Shown: positions 43,115-50,844 of the stretch, one piece after another
Layout: each line of letters starts with the position of its first letter
Position numbering within the stretch: position 1 is the stretch's first letter
From: CAVQZA01 sp963724805
GTDB lineage: Bacteria > Actinomycetota > Thermoleophilia > Gaiellales > Gaiellaceae
Assembly (NCBI GenBank): GCA_963724805.1
Contig: CAVRWA010000014.1
Location: forward strand, 186,001-250,000
Direction: 5' to 3'
Length of the DNA: 64,000 bases
Made by a program: the position numbers and the translations under genes
The notes under the pieces: generated by a model
Databases searched by the model: none
Seen by the model: only the letters and a program-made list of their open reading frames with translations
What the model was told of the DNA's origin: nothing

Positions 43115-43734
43115 ACGACCTGCCCGAGCCGAGCTGGAGATCGCTGCTCCAGCGGGGGCTGCCGACGTTCGCGGCCGAGGGGTTCGTGCCCCTGCTCGTC
43201 TTCTACGCGACGCTGACGGCGGCGGGGCTCGCGCCGGCGATCGTCGCGTCGACCGTCGTGTGCGCGGCGATCGTCGTCTGGCAGCTCCGCCGGGGCCACG
43301 ACGTCGGGGTGGGGGTGGCGACGCTCGTCTTCCTGCTCATCCAGGCCGCAGTCGGGCTCGCAGCCCACAGCGCGACGGTCTACCTCGCGCAGCCGGTCGT
43401 GCTCAGCGCGCTGTGGGGGATCGCCTACCTCGGCTCGGTGGCCGTGGGCCGGCCTCTGATCGGCGTGTTCGCGAACGCGTGGTACCCGTTCCCGCCGTGG
43501 TTTCGCGCGAGCGCGCCGTACCGGCGCGAGTTCGCCATGCAGTCGCTCGTCTGGGGCGTCTACTGCCTCTCGCGCGCAGGCCTGCGGCTCGCGATCCTGC
43601 TGACCTCCGGAGTCGGCGGCTTCGTACTCGTCTCCGTTGCGACCGGGACGCCGCTCCTCGTGGCGCTCGTCCTGTGGGGGATCTGGCACGCGAGGCGCGT
43701 CTTCGTCCACCTCGCCGTAGTGGCCGACCACTAG
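43072..43734 (+). CDS. VC0807/DUF3159-like membrane protein
   Basis: 220 residues with six predicted helices, basic loops and the sequence FRASAPYRREFAMQSLVWGVY near 155. This pattern resembles the DUF3159/VC0807 group of intracellular-septation-like membrane proteins of unknown function. ATG 43072 has TGGGGG at good spacing and overlaps padR by 43 bases, so expression is coupled. Followed by the structured repeat and a strong terminator. Confidence 0.7.
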   Translation: MVRPAGAPLAPGSLNDLPEPSWRSLLQRGLPTFAAEGFVPLLVFYATLTAAGLAPAIVASTVVCAAIVVWQLRRGHDVGVGVATLVFLLIQAAVGLAAHSATVYLAQPVVLSALWGIAYLGSVAVGRPLIGVFANAWYPFPPWFRASAPYRREFAMQSLVWGVYCLSRAGLRLAILLTSGVGGFVLVSVATGTPLLVALVLWGIWHARRVFVHLAVVADH

Positions 43735-43767
43735 TCCGGGCCAGGCGATCTGCCCCTTCGTTCCCGG

Positions 43768-43888
43768 GGCGCCGCCCGCGGTGCGGGGCCGGAGGGAACA
43801 GTATGGAAATACGGGCCCGTAGAGCACCGTGCCGCGGGCGGTGCCAGGCGGCGGCGGAGCCGGGCTCCGCCCGGCGGGAGCCGCCGCC
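43768..43888 (+). repeat. Structured repeat element, copy A
   Basis: About 120 bases matching a second copy at 49272-49393. Parts: a 14-pair outer stem (43768-43781 with 43832-43845), an inner GTGC/GCAC contact, a small hairpin GTAT-GGAA-ATAC (43801-43812), and a long terminal hairpin (GGCGGCGGC 43847-43855 with GCCGCCGCC 43880-43888) enclosing GCCGGGC/GCCCGGC. Differences from copy B preserve pairing, so structure is conserved. It lies after the DUF3159-like gene and before a convergent protease gene. The gap 43735-44033 holds no protein gene. Confidence 0.7.
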
Positions 43889-43908
43889 GGCCGGGGACGA
43901 AGAGAAAC

Positions 43909-43946
43909 GAGCCGAAGCCCCGGGCAGGCGGTCGGGGCTTCGGCTC
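43909..43946 (+). terminator. Strong intrinsic terminator
   Basis: Perfect 13-pair stem (GAGCCGAAGCCCC with GGGGCTTCGGCTC) with a 12-base loop, followed by TTGT. It ends the padR-membrane protein transcript just beyond repeat copy A. Confidence 0.75.
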
Positions 43947-43997
43947 TTGTGACGCTTCCACCGGCCACGCTGGCGACTAGGCCTTCTGGCGGAAGCA

Positions 43998-44021
43998 GGC
44001 CCCTCTTAGGGGATAGGGGCC
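43998..44021 (-). terminator. Terminator of the HtrA protease gene
   Basis: GGCCCCT pairs with AGGGGCC around a 10-base loop, 12 bases beyond the protease stop on the minus strand. Confidence 0.55.
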
Positions 44022-44033
44022 ATCTTTGGACGG

Positions 44034-45245
44034 CTATCCCTGGGGAGAGGCAGGCTGCCGTCCAAGCTTGACGACGATGGTCATCTTCGTCGTACCTCGA
44101 ATGATCTTCAGCTTCATGGTGTCGCCCGGCTGCTTCGCCGCGACCGCATCGCGGAGCGCCGCGATCGACGAGACCGGGACGCCGTCGGCCGCGACGATGA
44201 TGTCGCCACCGAGCGGCCAGGTGTCGCCCTGGACGGTCATGTGCGAGGTGCTGCCGTGCAGGCCGGCCTTGGCCGCGCCGGTGCCCGGCTTGACGCTCTG
44301 CACGAGCAGGCCGTGGGCGGTCGGGAGGTGGAACTGCTGCACGACGCTCGACTCGATCGGCTTCGCGCTGATCCCGATGTACGCGTGCTCCGCCCGGCCG
44401 TTGCGGACGATCTCGGCGACCACGGTCTTGACGGTGTTGATCGGGATCGCGAAGCCGACGCCCACGTTGCCGTCGGTCGAGCCGCCGGTCTGGATCTGCG
44501 CGTTGACGCCGATCACCTGGCCCTGCGCGTTCAGCAGCGGGCCGCCGGAGTTCCCGTGGTTGAGCGCGGCGTCGGTCTGGATCACGTGGTCGATCTGGTA
44601 GTTGTTCGGGGCCGTGATCCCGCGCTGAAGCGCGCTCACGATCCCGGAGGTGATCGAGCGGTCGAGCCCGAACGGGTTTCCGATCGCGACCACCTCGTCG
44701 CCGACCTGGATCTGGTCCGAGTTCCCGAGCGGCAGCGGCGTGAGCGCGCGCGAGTGGGCGTCGACCTGGAGCACGGCGATGTCGGTGGACGGGTCGACGC
44801 CGACGATCTTGGCTTTCAGGGACTCGTTGTCGGAGAAGCTGACCTCGACGGACTTCGCGCCCTGGACGACGTGGTAGTTGGTGATGATGTGGCCGGCCTT
44901 GTCGATCACGAACCCGGAGCCGAGGGCCTGCTGGGTCTGCGTCTGGGGCTGGCTGAAGGGATTGCCGAAGAAGGAGCTGCTCGGCGAGCTCGTGACCGAG
45001 GTCGAGGTGACCTGGACGACGCCGGGAGCGCTGCGGCTGTAGACCTCGGCGATCGTGAGCCTCTTGCCCTGCGCGAACGCTGCCGGCTCGGTCGGGCCGG
45101 CTACCGGAGCGACCATGCGGACGGTGTTCGTGCCGCCGCCGACGCCTCCCAGGAGTGCAGCGCCGCCGAGCGCGACCGCGCCACCGATCACGGCGGCGGC
45201 AACCAGCCCGGCGGCGCCGGAGAGAGGGAGGGTGCTCCGTTGCAC
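44034..45245 (-). CDS. HtrA/DegP-like S1C serine protease with PDZ domain
   Basis: 403 residues. One N-terminal membrane anchor (about residues 10-35) and a disordered linker precede a trypsin-like domain with the triad His in TNYHVV near 124, Asp in STDIAVLQV near 155 and Ser in HGNSGGPLL near 233. A C-terminal PDZ domain (AYIGISAKPI, then PGDTMKLKIIRG) follows. It acts outside the membrane in quality control of envelope proteins. GTG start; divergent from the molybdopterin oxidoreductase gene. Confidence 0.93.
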   Translation of the reverse strand: MQRSTLPLSGAAGLVAAAVIGGAVALGGAALLGGVGGGTNTVRMVAPVAGPTEPAAFAQGKRLTIAEVYSRSAPGVVQVTSTSVTSSPSSSFFGNPFSQPQTQTQQALGSGFVIDKAGHIITNYHVVQGAKSVEVSFSDNESLKAKIVGVDPSTDIAVLQVDAHSRALTPLPLGNSDQIQVGDEVVAIGNPFGLDRSITSGIVSALQRGITAPNNYQIDHVIQTDAALNHGNSGGPLLNAQGQVIGVNAQIQTGGSTDGNVGVGFAIPINTVKTVVAEIVRNGRAEHAYIGISAKPIESSVVQQFHLPTAHGLLVQSVKPGTGAAKAGLHGSTSHMTVQGDTWPLGGDIIVAADGVPVSSIAALRDAVAAKQPGDTMKLKIIRGTTKMTIVVKLGRQPASPQG

Positions 45246-45345
45246 GAATCCTTTATAGACGGGCGGTCTTAACCGGCCGTTGGGCCATTGTTAAGCAGTG
45301 TTAGCGTCCCCCCGCCGCGCCCATGCGCAGGGCTACCGTCCGTGG

Positions 45346-46035
45346 ATGGACGCGGGACCGCAGGAGCGCGGCGAGCTCCGGGCGTACGGCCGCAGAACCT
45401 TTCTCACGGTCACGGCGGTCGGGCTCTCGTCGCTGGTCTGGGGCCGGCCGGTGTGGAACGCGCTCTCGGGCGCGACACAGCCGTTCAAGGACGTCGCCCC
45501 CGGTCTCTTTCCCGGCTGGCGGATCTATACCGTCGCCTCGACGATGCCGAGGTTCGACCCGCAGACGTGGCGGCTCCGGATCGACGGGCTCGTCGAGCAA
45601 CCGGTCTCGCTCAGCTACGCCCAGCTGCGCGCCCTCCCGCGCGCCGAGCAGGTCTCGACGTTCCATTGCGTGACCGGCTGGACCGTCAGCAACGTCCGTT
45701 GGGCCGGCGTCCGCTTCGAGGACCTCCTCGCCGCGGCCGTGCCGAGCTCGGGCGCGACGGCGTTGACGTTCACGTCGGCCGAGCAGCCCTACACCGACTC
45801 GCTGACGCTCTCCCAGGCCAGGCTGAAGGACGCGATGCTCGCCTACGAGATGGACGGCAAACCGCTTTCCCGTGCGCACGGGGCCCCGGTTCGCGTCGTG
45901 ATCCCCGAGATGTACGGCTACAAGAACGTGAAGTGGGTGGAGCGGATCACGCTCACCGGCCGGGCCGAGACCGGCTACTGGGAACAGCGGGGCTACGACG
46001 TCGACGCCTGGGTGGGCCGGTCGAATGGCTTCTGA
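45346..46035 (+). CDS. Molybdopterin-dependent oxidoreductase (YedY/sulfite-oxidase fold)
   Basis: 229 residues of the sulfite-oxidase catalytic fold. The N-terminus carries a Tat-like signal (GRRTFLTVTAVGLSSLVWG) predicting export of the folded protein. The Mo-ligating Cys is in STFHCVTGW near residue 108. GAPVRVVIPEMYGYKNVKW near the end is typical. Related YedY (MsrP) repairs oxidised methionine outside the membrane, fed by a heme membrane partner, which is encoded next. ATG 45346 is preferred over GTG 45298 because it places the Tat motif near the N-terminus. Confidence 0.88.
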   Translation: MDAGPQERGELRAYGRRTFLTVTAVGLSSLVWGRPVWNALSGATQPFKDVAPGLFPGWRIYTVASTMPRFDPQTWRLRIDGLVEQPVSLSYAQLRALPRAEQVSTFHCVTGWTVSNVRWAGVRFEDLLAAAVPSSGATALTFTSAEQPYTDSLTLSQARLKDAMLAYEMDGKPLSRAHGAPVRVVIPEMYGYKNVKWVERITLTGRAETGYWEQRGYDVDAWVGRSNGF

Positions 46036-46642
46036 GCGCGCGGGCTACGTCCGCCGCTTCTCCGTGACCGAGCGGGCGATCCACTGGATCCACGCGTCCG
46101 CGTTCTTCGTCCTGCTCGGCTCGGGGCTGGTCCTCTACCTACCATCGCTGAGCGAGGCCGTCAGCCGGCGCCCGCTGGTCAAGGCGATCCACATCGACAC
46201 CGCGATCGCGTGGGCGGTAGCGCTCGCGCTCGTCGTCGCCCTCGGCGATCGGAAGGGCCTGCGCCGGACGCTGCGCGACCTCGACCTCTTCGACGAGGAC
46301 GACCGGCTCTGGCTGAGGCGGATCCCGCGGCCGCAGGGCCGCTTCAACGCGGGCCAGAAGCTGAACGCCGCGCTGACGGCGTCGTTCGCGGTGCTCTTCA
46401 CCGTCTCCGGATTCTTCCTCTGGCTCGGGGAGCGCGACCACTCCTACCAGTGGGCAAGCACGATCCTGCTGCACGACGGGCTGATGTACGTCTCCGTCGT
46501 GCTGCTCGTCGGCCACCTCTACCTCGCCCTGATCTACCCCGCGACGCGGCACTCGCTCCGAGGGATGACGGAGGGGTCGGTGCGGCTCGACTGGGCCTGG
46601 CGCTACCACCGCAAGTGGGTCGAGCGCGACGCGGACGAGTGA
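46025..46642 (+). CDS. Membrane cytochrome b (formate dehydrogenase gamma/b561-like)
   Basis: 205 residues, four predicted helices with heme-ligand-type His pairs: RAIHWIHA, KAIHIDTA, LLHDGLMY and VGHLYLALIYPATRHSLRGM. It should pass electrons from the quinone pool to the preceding molybdopterin oxidoreductase, whose gene it overlaps by 11 bases. The YedZ family differs in sequence, so this is a functional analogue by fold and context rather than YedZ itself. Confidence 0.88.
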   Translation: MASERAGYVRRFSVTERAIHWIHASAFFVLLGSGLVLYLPSLSEAVSRRPLVKAIHIDTAIAWAVALALVVALGDRKGLRRTLRDLDLFDEDDRLWLRRIPRPQGRFNAGQKLNAALTASFAVLFTVSGFFLWLGERDHSYQWASTILLHDGLMYVSVVLLVGHLYLALIYPATRHSLRGMTEGSVRLDWAWRYHRKWVERDADE

Positions 46643-46692
46643 CTGCCGCCGCGGGTCTTACCGACTCCTTTCACGCCCTTGGCAATTCCTTC

Positions 46693-46718
46693 CCGGCACT
46701 TGTCCCACCCAGTGCCGG
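46693..46718 (+). terminator. Terminator-like hairpin after the cytochrome gene
   Basis: CCGGCACT pairs with AGTGCCGG (8 pairs, 10-base loop) 50 bases beyond the cytochrome b stop. The remaining gap to 46890 shows no gene apart from the leader hairpin at 46860. Confidence 0.45.
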
Positions 46719-46859
46719 CCGACGCGTACACCTGAGGGCACGTGAACGAGCCCAAGCCTCCAACGATTCCGTCTCTCATTCGTCGCACGGCGAGCGTGCC
46801 CCACTCCGCCACCCGTCCAATCGAGCGGCGCGTGATCTCGAGATGTCGAGTCCCATCCC

Positions 46860-46880
46860 CCGGAGGCGCCTGCCCTCCGG
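46860..46880 (+). promoter_or_regulatory. Hairpin abutting a ribosome site
   Basis: CCGGAGG pairs with CCTCCGG around a 7-base loop and is followed at once by the AGAGGAG ribosome site of the ATG at 46891. The design is the same as the leader at 36050. Confidence 0.5.
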
Positions 46881-46890
46881 AGAGGAGCAC

Positions 46891-47151
46891 ATGACCCATC
46901 CCCTCAGCTTCGACCACACGCCCAAGGAACTCGCCTCACGGCACTCAGGCACCACGGAGGGCGCGCTGCTCTGGAGCAGGCGACGGCACGGTGCCGCCGT
47001 CGCCGTGTTCGACGAGGCGACCGGCGATCACTTCGAGCTGCCGATCGGAGAGCAGGACGATCCGCTCGAGCTGTTCAACCATCCCTTCGCCTACGCCGCC
47101 TTACGTGGTCTCGCGACATCCAGCACGGCCGCCGCAAAGCGGGCCGCCTGA
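46891..47151 (+). CDS. Small hypothetical protein (86 residues)
   Basis: Very good ribosome site (AGAGGAG, 3 bases of spacing after its end). The core ALLWSRRRHGAAVAVFDEATGDHFELPI, then DDPLELFNHPFAYAA, looks like a compact two-strand domain of a conserved actinobacterial type whose function I do not know. The last 17 residues (after FAYAA) are low-complexity Ala/Ser/Lys and lie over the end of the opposing M14 gene, giving an unusual 61-base convergent overlap. Confidence 0.7.
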   Translation: MTHPLSFDHTPKELASRHSGTTEGALLWSRRRHGAAVAVFDEATGDHFELPIGEQDDPLELFNHPFAYAALRGLATSSTAAAKRAA

Positions 47152-47798
47152 GCGGCGGTCAGCGGGCCCGCCGGTAGCTCCACCACGAACGCCGTCCTCC
47201 CCGGCAGCACGTGGTTCTCCCACGTCGTCACGCTGCCCGGGTACGGGGAAAGGCGGACGAAGGGCAGCCTCACGAGCCGCGCGAAGCGCCGCTCCAGCGC
47301 CGCGTCACCACCGGAGCCGTCCACGAGGCTCATGTGCTGGTGAAACCAGATCGAGACGGCCGGGTGCAGACGGAGGATGAGGTGGTAGGCGGTCCGGCTC
47401 TCCGGTTCCGAGAGCGGCGCCGCACCGGAGTCGAAGACGCCGTCGAGCCGCAGCCAGCCCACCGGGAAGTTGCGGTTGAGATCGACACCACGCGCGCTCA
47501 CGCGCGTCCCCGCGGCACGGCCGTCCGGGTTGAAGCTCTCGACGAGCCAGAGATCGACGCCTCTCGGCGGGACCATCCTTTCGAGCCGCCGCACGATCGC
47601 GACGCCCGCGCACTCATTCCCGTGGATGCACCCGACGACGAGCACCTTCCGCGCCGCGGACGGGTCGCCGAGCTCCACCGCCTCGATCGCGCGACCCTGC
47701 GCCGAGTTGCCGAGCTGAAGGTGGCGGGGCCCTTCGCCGCCGGCAGCCGAGCCGACGAGCGCGAGGCCGAGGAGAGCCGCAACCATCACCCGCGTCAT
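47091..47798 (-). CDS. Secreted M14-family zinc carboxypeptidase
   Basis: 235 residues. Signal peptide (MTRVMVAALLGLALVGSAAG). The M14 zinc ligands are visible: HxxE in GCIHGNECAG near residue 57 and His in WFHQH near 150. Substrate-binding ESFNPDG and DLNRNFP and the catalytic Glu in VVELPAG near 208 are also present. Short length and pattern resemble murein peptide amidases (MpaA-like), so a peptidoglycan peptide is a likely substrate. Starts 24 bases from the divergent sensor kinase gene. Confidence 0.87.
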   Translation of the reverse strand: MTRVMVAALLGLALVGSAAGGEGPRHLQLGNSAQGRAIEAVELGDPSAARKVLVVGCIHGNECAGVAIVRRLERMVPPRGVDLWLVESFNPDGRAAGTRVSARGVDLNRNFPVGWLRLDGVFDSGAAPLSEPESRTAYHLILRLHPAVSIWFHQHMSLVDGSGGDAALERRFARLVRLPFVRLSPYPGSVTTWENHVLPGRTAFVVELPAGPLTAAQAARFAAAVLDVARPRKAA

Positions 47799-47822
47799 CG
47801 GCGCAGGCTAGCGTTACGGCCG

Positions 47823-49235
47823 ATGCAGGCGCGCTGGACCGACTGGCCGCCGCGTCGCCCGCGCTGGCAGCAGCTCGCGATCGCGGCGGCGGCGAGCGTG
47901 GCCGCGGTCGTGGTGGTCACGATCGTGATCGAAATCGTCAAGCGTTGGGTGCCGGTGCTGAGCCTCGGCGTGCTCTACGTGTTCGCCGTCTTGCCGATCG
48001 CGGTGCTCTGGGGGCTCTGGTTCGCCCTTCCCGTCTCGGTCGCGAGCATGCTCGCGTTCAACTGGTTCTTCCTGCCGCCCGTCCACACCTTCACGCTGGC
48101 CGACAGCGAGAACTGGTTCGCGCTAGCCGTCTACCTCTGCACCGCGGTGGTGGTCAGCGACCTGGCGGCACGGACGCGGCGGCGCGCCGCAGCCGCGGAG
48201 CAGCGCGAGCGCGAGTCGGCGCTCCTCGCGGAGCTCGCCACCGAGTTGCTCGGAGGGCGCGAGCTCGAGGACGAACTGGGCGAGGTCGCGAGCCGCGCGG
48301 CGGACGTCCTCGGCGTCGACCACGCCGAGATCGAGCTCGGCGCGTCGCGCCGCCCGCCCTCCGGGGAGGCCCCATATCCGCTCGAGGTCGGCCGCCATCC
48401 CGTCGGGACGATCTACACGCCTGAGGGGTCCGAGCCGAACGTGGCCGTCCGCGGCCGGTTTCTGCCGGCGCTCGCGGCGCTCCTGGCCGTGGCCGTCGAG
48501 CGCGACAGGCTCGAGCGCGAGGCCCTGGAGGCGGAGACTCTCAGGCGCAGCGACCTCGTGAAGACCGCGCTGCTCCGCACGGTCTCGCACGACCTCCGCT
48601 CGCCGCTCACGGGAATCGCGACGGCGGTCGGGGCGCTGCGAAACAGGACGCTGCACCTGACTCCCGAGGATCGCGACGAGCTGCTCGAGACGATCGATCT
48701 GGAGTCCGGGCGCCTGAACCGCCTCGTCGCGGACCTGCTCGACCTCTCGCGCCTGGAGGCGGGTGCGGCGGCGCCCGAGCGGGAGGTCTGGGCCCTCGAC
48801 GACCTCGTCCGCCAGGTGATCACCTCGCTCGCGGCGGGCACACAGGTCGAGCTCGCCGCCGGCGAGTCGCCGCTGGTGAACGTCGACGCCGCGCAGATCC
48901 AGCGCGTGCTCGCCAACCTGATCGAGAACGCGCTCAAGTTCTCGCCGCCGGACGCGTCCGTGCACGTCCGGATCACCGCGACGCGGAACGAGGCGATCGT
49001 CCGCGTCGTCGACCAGGGCCCGGGGTTGCGCGAGGACGAGCTGGAGCGGGTCTTCGATGCCTTCCACCGCGGGAGCGGAGAGCCCGGTGGCGGCGCGGGC
49101 CTCGGCCTCGCGATCGCGCGCGGGTTCGCCGAGGCGAACGGCGGGCGCGTGTGGGCCGAGTCGAGGCCGGGTCAGGGCGCGTCGTTCGCGCTGGCGCTGC
49201 CGACGGCCGAGCTTCCCGCGGAGCTGCCAGCGTGA
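47823..49235 (+). CDS. kdpD: KdpD C-terminal-half sensor histidine kinase
   Basis: 470 residues. DUF4118-type membrane domain (three or four helices, residues about 17-120), a GAF-like region, then HisKA with the phosphorylated His in RTVSHDLRSPLTGI near 260 and an HATPase domain (NLIENALKF, DQGPGLRE, GAGLGLAIARGF). This is exactly the C-terminal half of KdpD. The N-terminal nucleotide-binding/USP half is absent here and encoded separately at 55280. It phosphorylates KdpE, encoded after a 172-base gap that holds repeat copy B. ATG 47823 follows the divergent M14 start. Confidence 0.88.
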   Translation: MQARWTDWPPRRPRWQQLAIAAAASVAAVVVVTIVIEIVKRWVPVLSLGVLYVFAVLPIAVLWGLWFALPVSVASMLAFNWFFLPPVHTFTLADSENWFALAVYLCTAVVVSDLAARTRRRAAAAEQRERESALLAELATELLGGRELEDELGEVASRAADVLGVDHAEIELGASRRPPSGEAPYPLEVGRHPVGTIYTPEGSEPNVAVRGRFLPALAALLAVAVERDRLEREALEAETLRRSDLVKTALLRTVSHDLRSPLTGIATAVGALRNRTLHLTPEDRDELLETIDLESGRLNRLVADLLDLSRLEAGAAAPEREVWALDDLVRQVITSLAAGTQVELAAGESPLVNVDAAQIQRVLANLIENALKFSPPDASVHVRITATRNEAIVRVVDQGPGLREDELERVFDAFHRGSGEPGGGAGLGLAIARGFAEANGGRVWAESRPGQGASFALALPTAELPAELPA

Positions 49236-49271
49236 GTGCCCGGCGTCACCTTCTCGCTCGCGTGTTCCTCG

Positions 49272-49393
49272 GGCGCCGCTGGTGGTGCGGGGCCAGAGGT
49301 CACAGTGTGAACAACACGGGGCCGGAGAGCACCGTGCCGCCAGCGGCGTCAGGCGGCGGCGGAGCCGGGCTCCGCCCGGCGGGAGCCGCCGCC
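49272..49393 (+). repeat. Structured repeat element, copy B, between kdpD half and kdpE
   Basis: Second copy of the element at 43768. Outer stem 49272-49285 with 49337-49350, hairpin GTGT-GAACA-ACAC (49305-49317), and a terminal hairpin 49352-49393 identical in its 42 bases to copy A. Relative to copy A, outer-stem pairs change C-G to U-A and C-G to G-C, and the small hairpin changes A-U to G-C, all keeping pairing. It fills most of the gap 49236-49407 and ends 14 bases before the kdpE GTG, a position suited to attenuation. Confidence 0.72.
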
Positions 49394-49407
49394 GGCGAGG
49401 GACGCTC

Positions 49408-50103
49408 GTGAGTGGTCAACGAATTCTGGTGGTCGACGACGAGCCTCAGATCCTGCGTGCGCTCGGGACGACTCTGCGCGGGGCCGGCTACACGGTCGAG
49501 ACCGCTGCGACCGCCGAGCAGGCTCTCACGGCCGCGGCGGCGCACCCGCCGGAGGGTGTGATCCTCGACCTCGTCCTCCCGGACGGGAGCGGGATCGACG
49601 TCTGCCGCGAGCTGCGCCGGTGGAGCGACGCGCCTGTGATCGTGCTGTCGGCCGTCGGCGAGGAGCGCGAGAAGGTCGCCGCGCTCGACGCGGGGGCCGA
49701 CGACTACGTGACCAAGCCGTTCGGGGTCGACGAGCTGCTGGCCCGGCTCCGGGCTGCGCTGCGGCGGGTGATGCCCTCCGCCGAGCCGGTGATCGAGATC
49801 GACGGGCTCAGGATCGACGTCGCCGAGCGGAAGGTCACCGCCGAGGGGAAGCGCGTGAAGCTGAGCCCCCACGAGTTCGACCTCCTGCGCGTGCTCGCAC
49901 AGAACCAGGGGAAGCTCCTGACCCACAAGATGCTGCTGCGCGAGGTATGGGGCCCCGCCTACCAGGTCGAGGCGCACTATCTCCACGTCTACGTCTCACA
50001 CCTGCGCCGAAAGATCGAGCCGGATCCGTCGAAGCCGCGCTACCTGCTGACCGAGCCGGGCGCGGGCTACCGCCTCGTCGATCCGTCGGCAAACGCATCT
50101 TGA
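49408..50103 (+). CDS. kdpE: KdpE response regulator (OmpR family)
   Basis: 231 residues. Receiver domain with the acidic pair (VVDDE near residue 10), phosphorylated Asp in VILDLVLPDG near 53 and Lys in DDYVTKPFG near 104. The C-terminal winged helix (SPHEFDLLRVLAQNQGKLLT, HLRRKIEP) binds DNA. It should activate the potassium ATPase operon that begins about 70 bases downstream. GTG start at 49408. Confidence 0.92.
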   Translation: MSGQRILVVDDEPQILRALGTTLRGAGYTVETAATAEQALTAAAAHPPEGVILDLVLPDGSGIDVCRELRRWSDAPVIVLSAVGEEREKVAALDAGADDYVTKPFGVDELLARLRAALRRVMPSAEPVIEIDGLRIDVAERKVTAEGKRVKLSPHEFDLLRVLAQNQGKLLTHKMLLREVWGPAYQVEAHYLHVYVSHLRRKIEPDPSKPRYLLTEPGAGYRLVDPSANAS

Positions 50104-50170
50104 GAAGACTTTAAGAGCGGCTCCCGAAACCCTGAGGCGCCTTTGAGGCTGGCGGTCGTACGTTCACGGC

Positions 50171-50761
50171 ATGCACGTTGTCCAGTCCTGGCATTCGCAC
50201 GCCCGGAGCGACGCGCCCGCGCGCCCGTTTCCGGCTCTGCTTCCCTGGGCCGCGGCTGCCGCCGTTGCGCTCGCCGCCGGCTGGGCCGTCGGGCTGAGCA
50301 CACCCGACTGGGTCGTGCTCCCCCTCGCGCTCGTGGTGCTCGGTCTGATCAAGACCGGCCGGCGCTGGATCGTGCGCCATCGGCGCTGCACCGTCGCGGA
50401 TGCATGGCTCCGCAGCGGCGGCCGCGCCTCTCAGTTCCAGTGGCGCGCCGACGAGCTGACTTCCCGCGGCGAGCGGAGCATGCTCGCGCGCTCCGTGCGC
50501 AGCGTCGTGCGCGAGCTCGGCCCGCCCCCCGGATTCCGCAGCACCGCGCCGCTGAACCGGAAAGCGCTTCGGCCGCACGCGGACGAGCTGCGCGCGCTGG
50601 CCGAGCGGCTCGGCGACCTCGAGCGTCCCGTTGCCCCCGCCGGGATCCTCGAGGTGCATTACCTGCTCACGAGCCCGGGCAGCCCTCTCCATCTCTACGC
50701 CCCGGAGGCCGACTTGTCCAAGACGCTCACCGCTGTCCAACAGAAGCTGGAGGCCCGCTGA
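50171..50761 (+). CDS. Hypothetical membrane protein of the kdp operon
   Basis: 196 residues: two N-terminal helices (about 25-65) and a soluble basic C-terminal domain (RSVRSVVRELGPPPGF, then HYLLTSPGSPLHLYAPEADLSK). No recognised family. First gene of the kdp transcription unit: its stop overlaps the ATG of the 27-residue peptide (TGATG), which in turn overlaps kdpF. Position suggests a role in potassium uptake or in assembly of the Kdp complex, but this is inference. Confidence 0.65.
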   Translation: MHVVQSWHSHARSDAPARPFPALLPWAAAAAVALAAGWAVGLSTPDWVVLPLALVVLGLIKTGRRWIVRHRRCTVADAWLRSGGRASQFQWRADELTSRGERSMLARSVRSVVRELGPPPGFRSTAPLNRKALRPHADELRALAERLGDLERPVAPAGILEVHYLLTSPGSPLHLYAPEADLSKTLTAVQQKLEAR

Positions 50762-50844
50762 TGTACGACCTCGCCGCAATCGCCATCGGAGTCGCGTGCT
50801 TCGCGTTCGCCTTCGGCGTCCTCTACCTCCTCGAGCGCGTCTGA
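50761..50844 (+). CDS. 27-residue membrane peptide preceding kdpF
   Basis: MYDLAAIAIGVACFAFAFG then VLYLLERV: one hydrophobic helix with a single Cys and a charged C-terminal LERV. It is joined to its neighbours by TGATG overlaps on both sides, which supports real translation. It is not KdpF itself, which follows with its own typical sequence. It may be a second tiny subunit or assembly factor of the Kdp ATPase. Confidence 0.65.
   Translation: MYDLAAIAIGVACFAFAFGVLYLLERV

Noticed and set aside
43768..43845. Resemblance of GCACCGTGCCGC in the repeat element to a T-box antiterminator
   Set aside because: The invariant T-box AGGGUGG-NACCGCG core and specifier loop are missing, and no aminoacyl-tRNA synthetase or amino-acid gene follows.
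45298..45345. GTG at 45298 as the start of the molybdopterin oxidoreductase
   Set aside because: It would push the Tat-like motif to about residue 32 and add a basic unconserved leader; ATG 45346 fits better.
50761..50844. 27-residue peptide as kdpF itself
   Set aside because: The next gene has the typical KdpF ending and position directly before kdpA; the 27-residue peptide is different.
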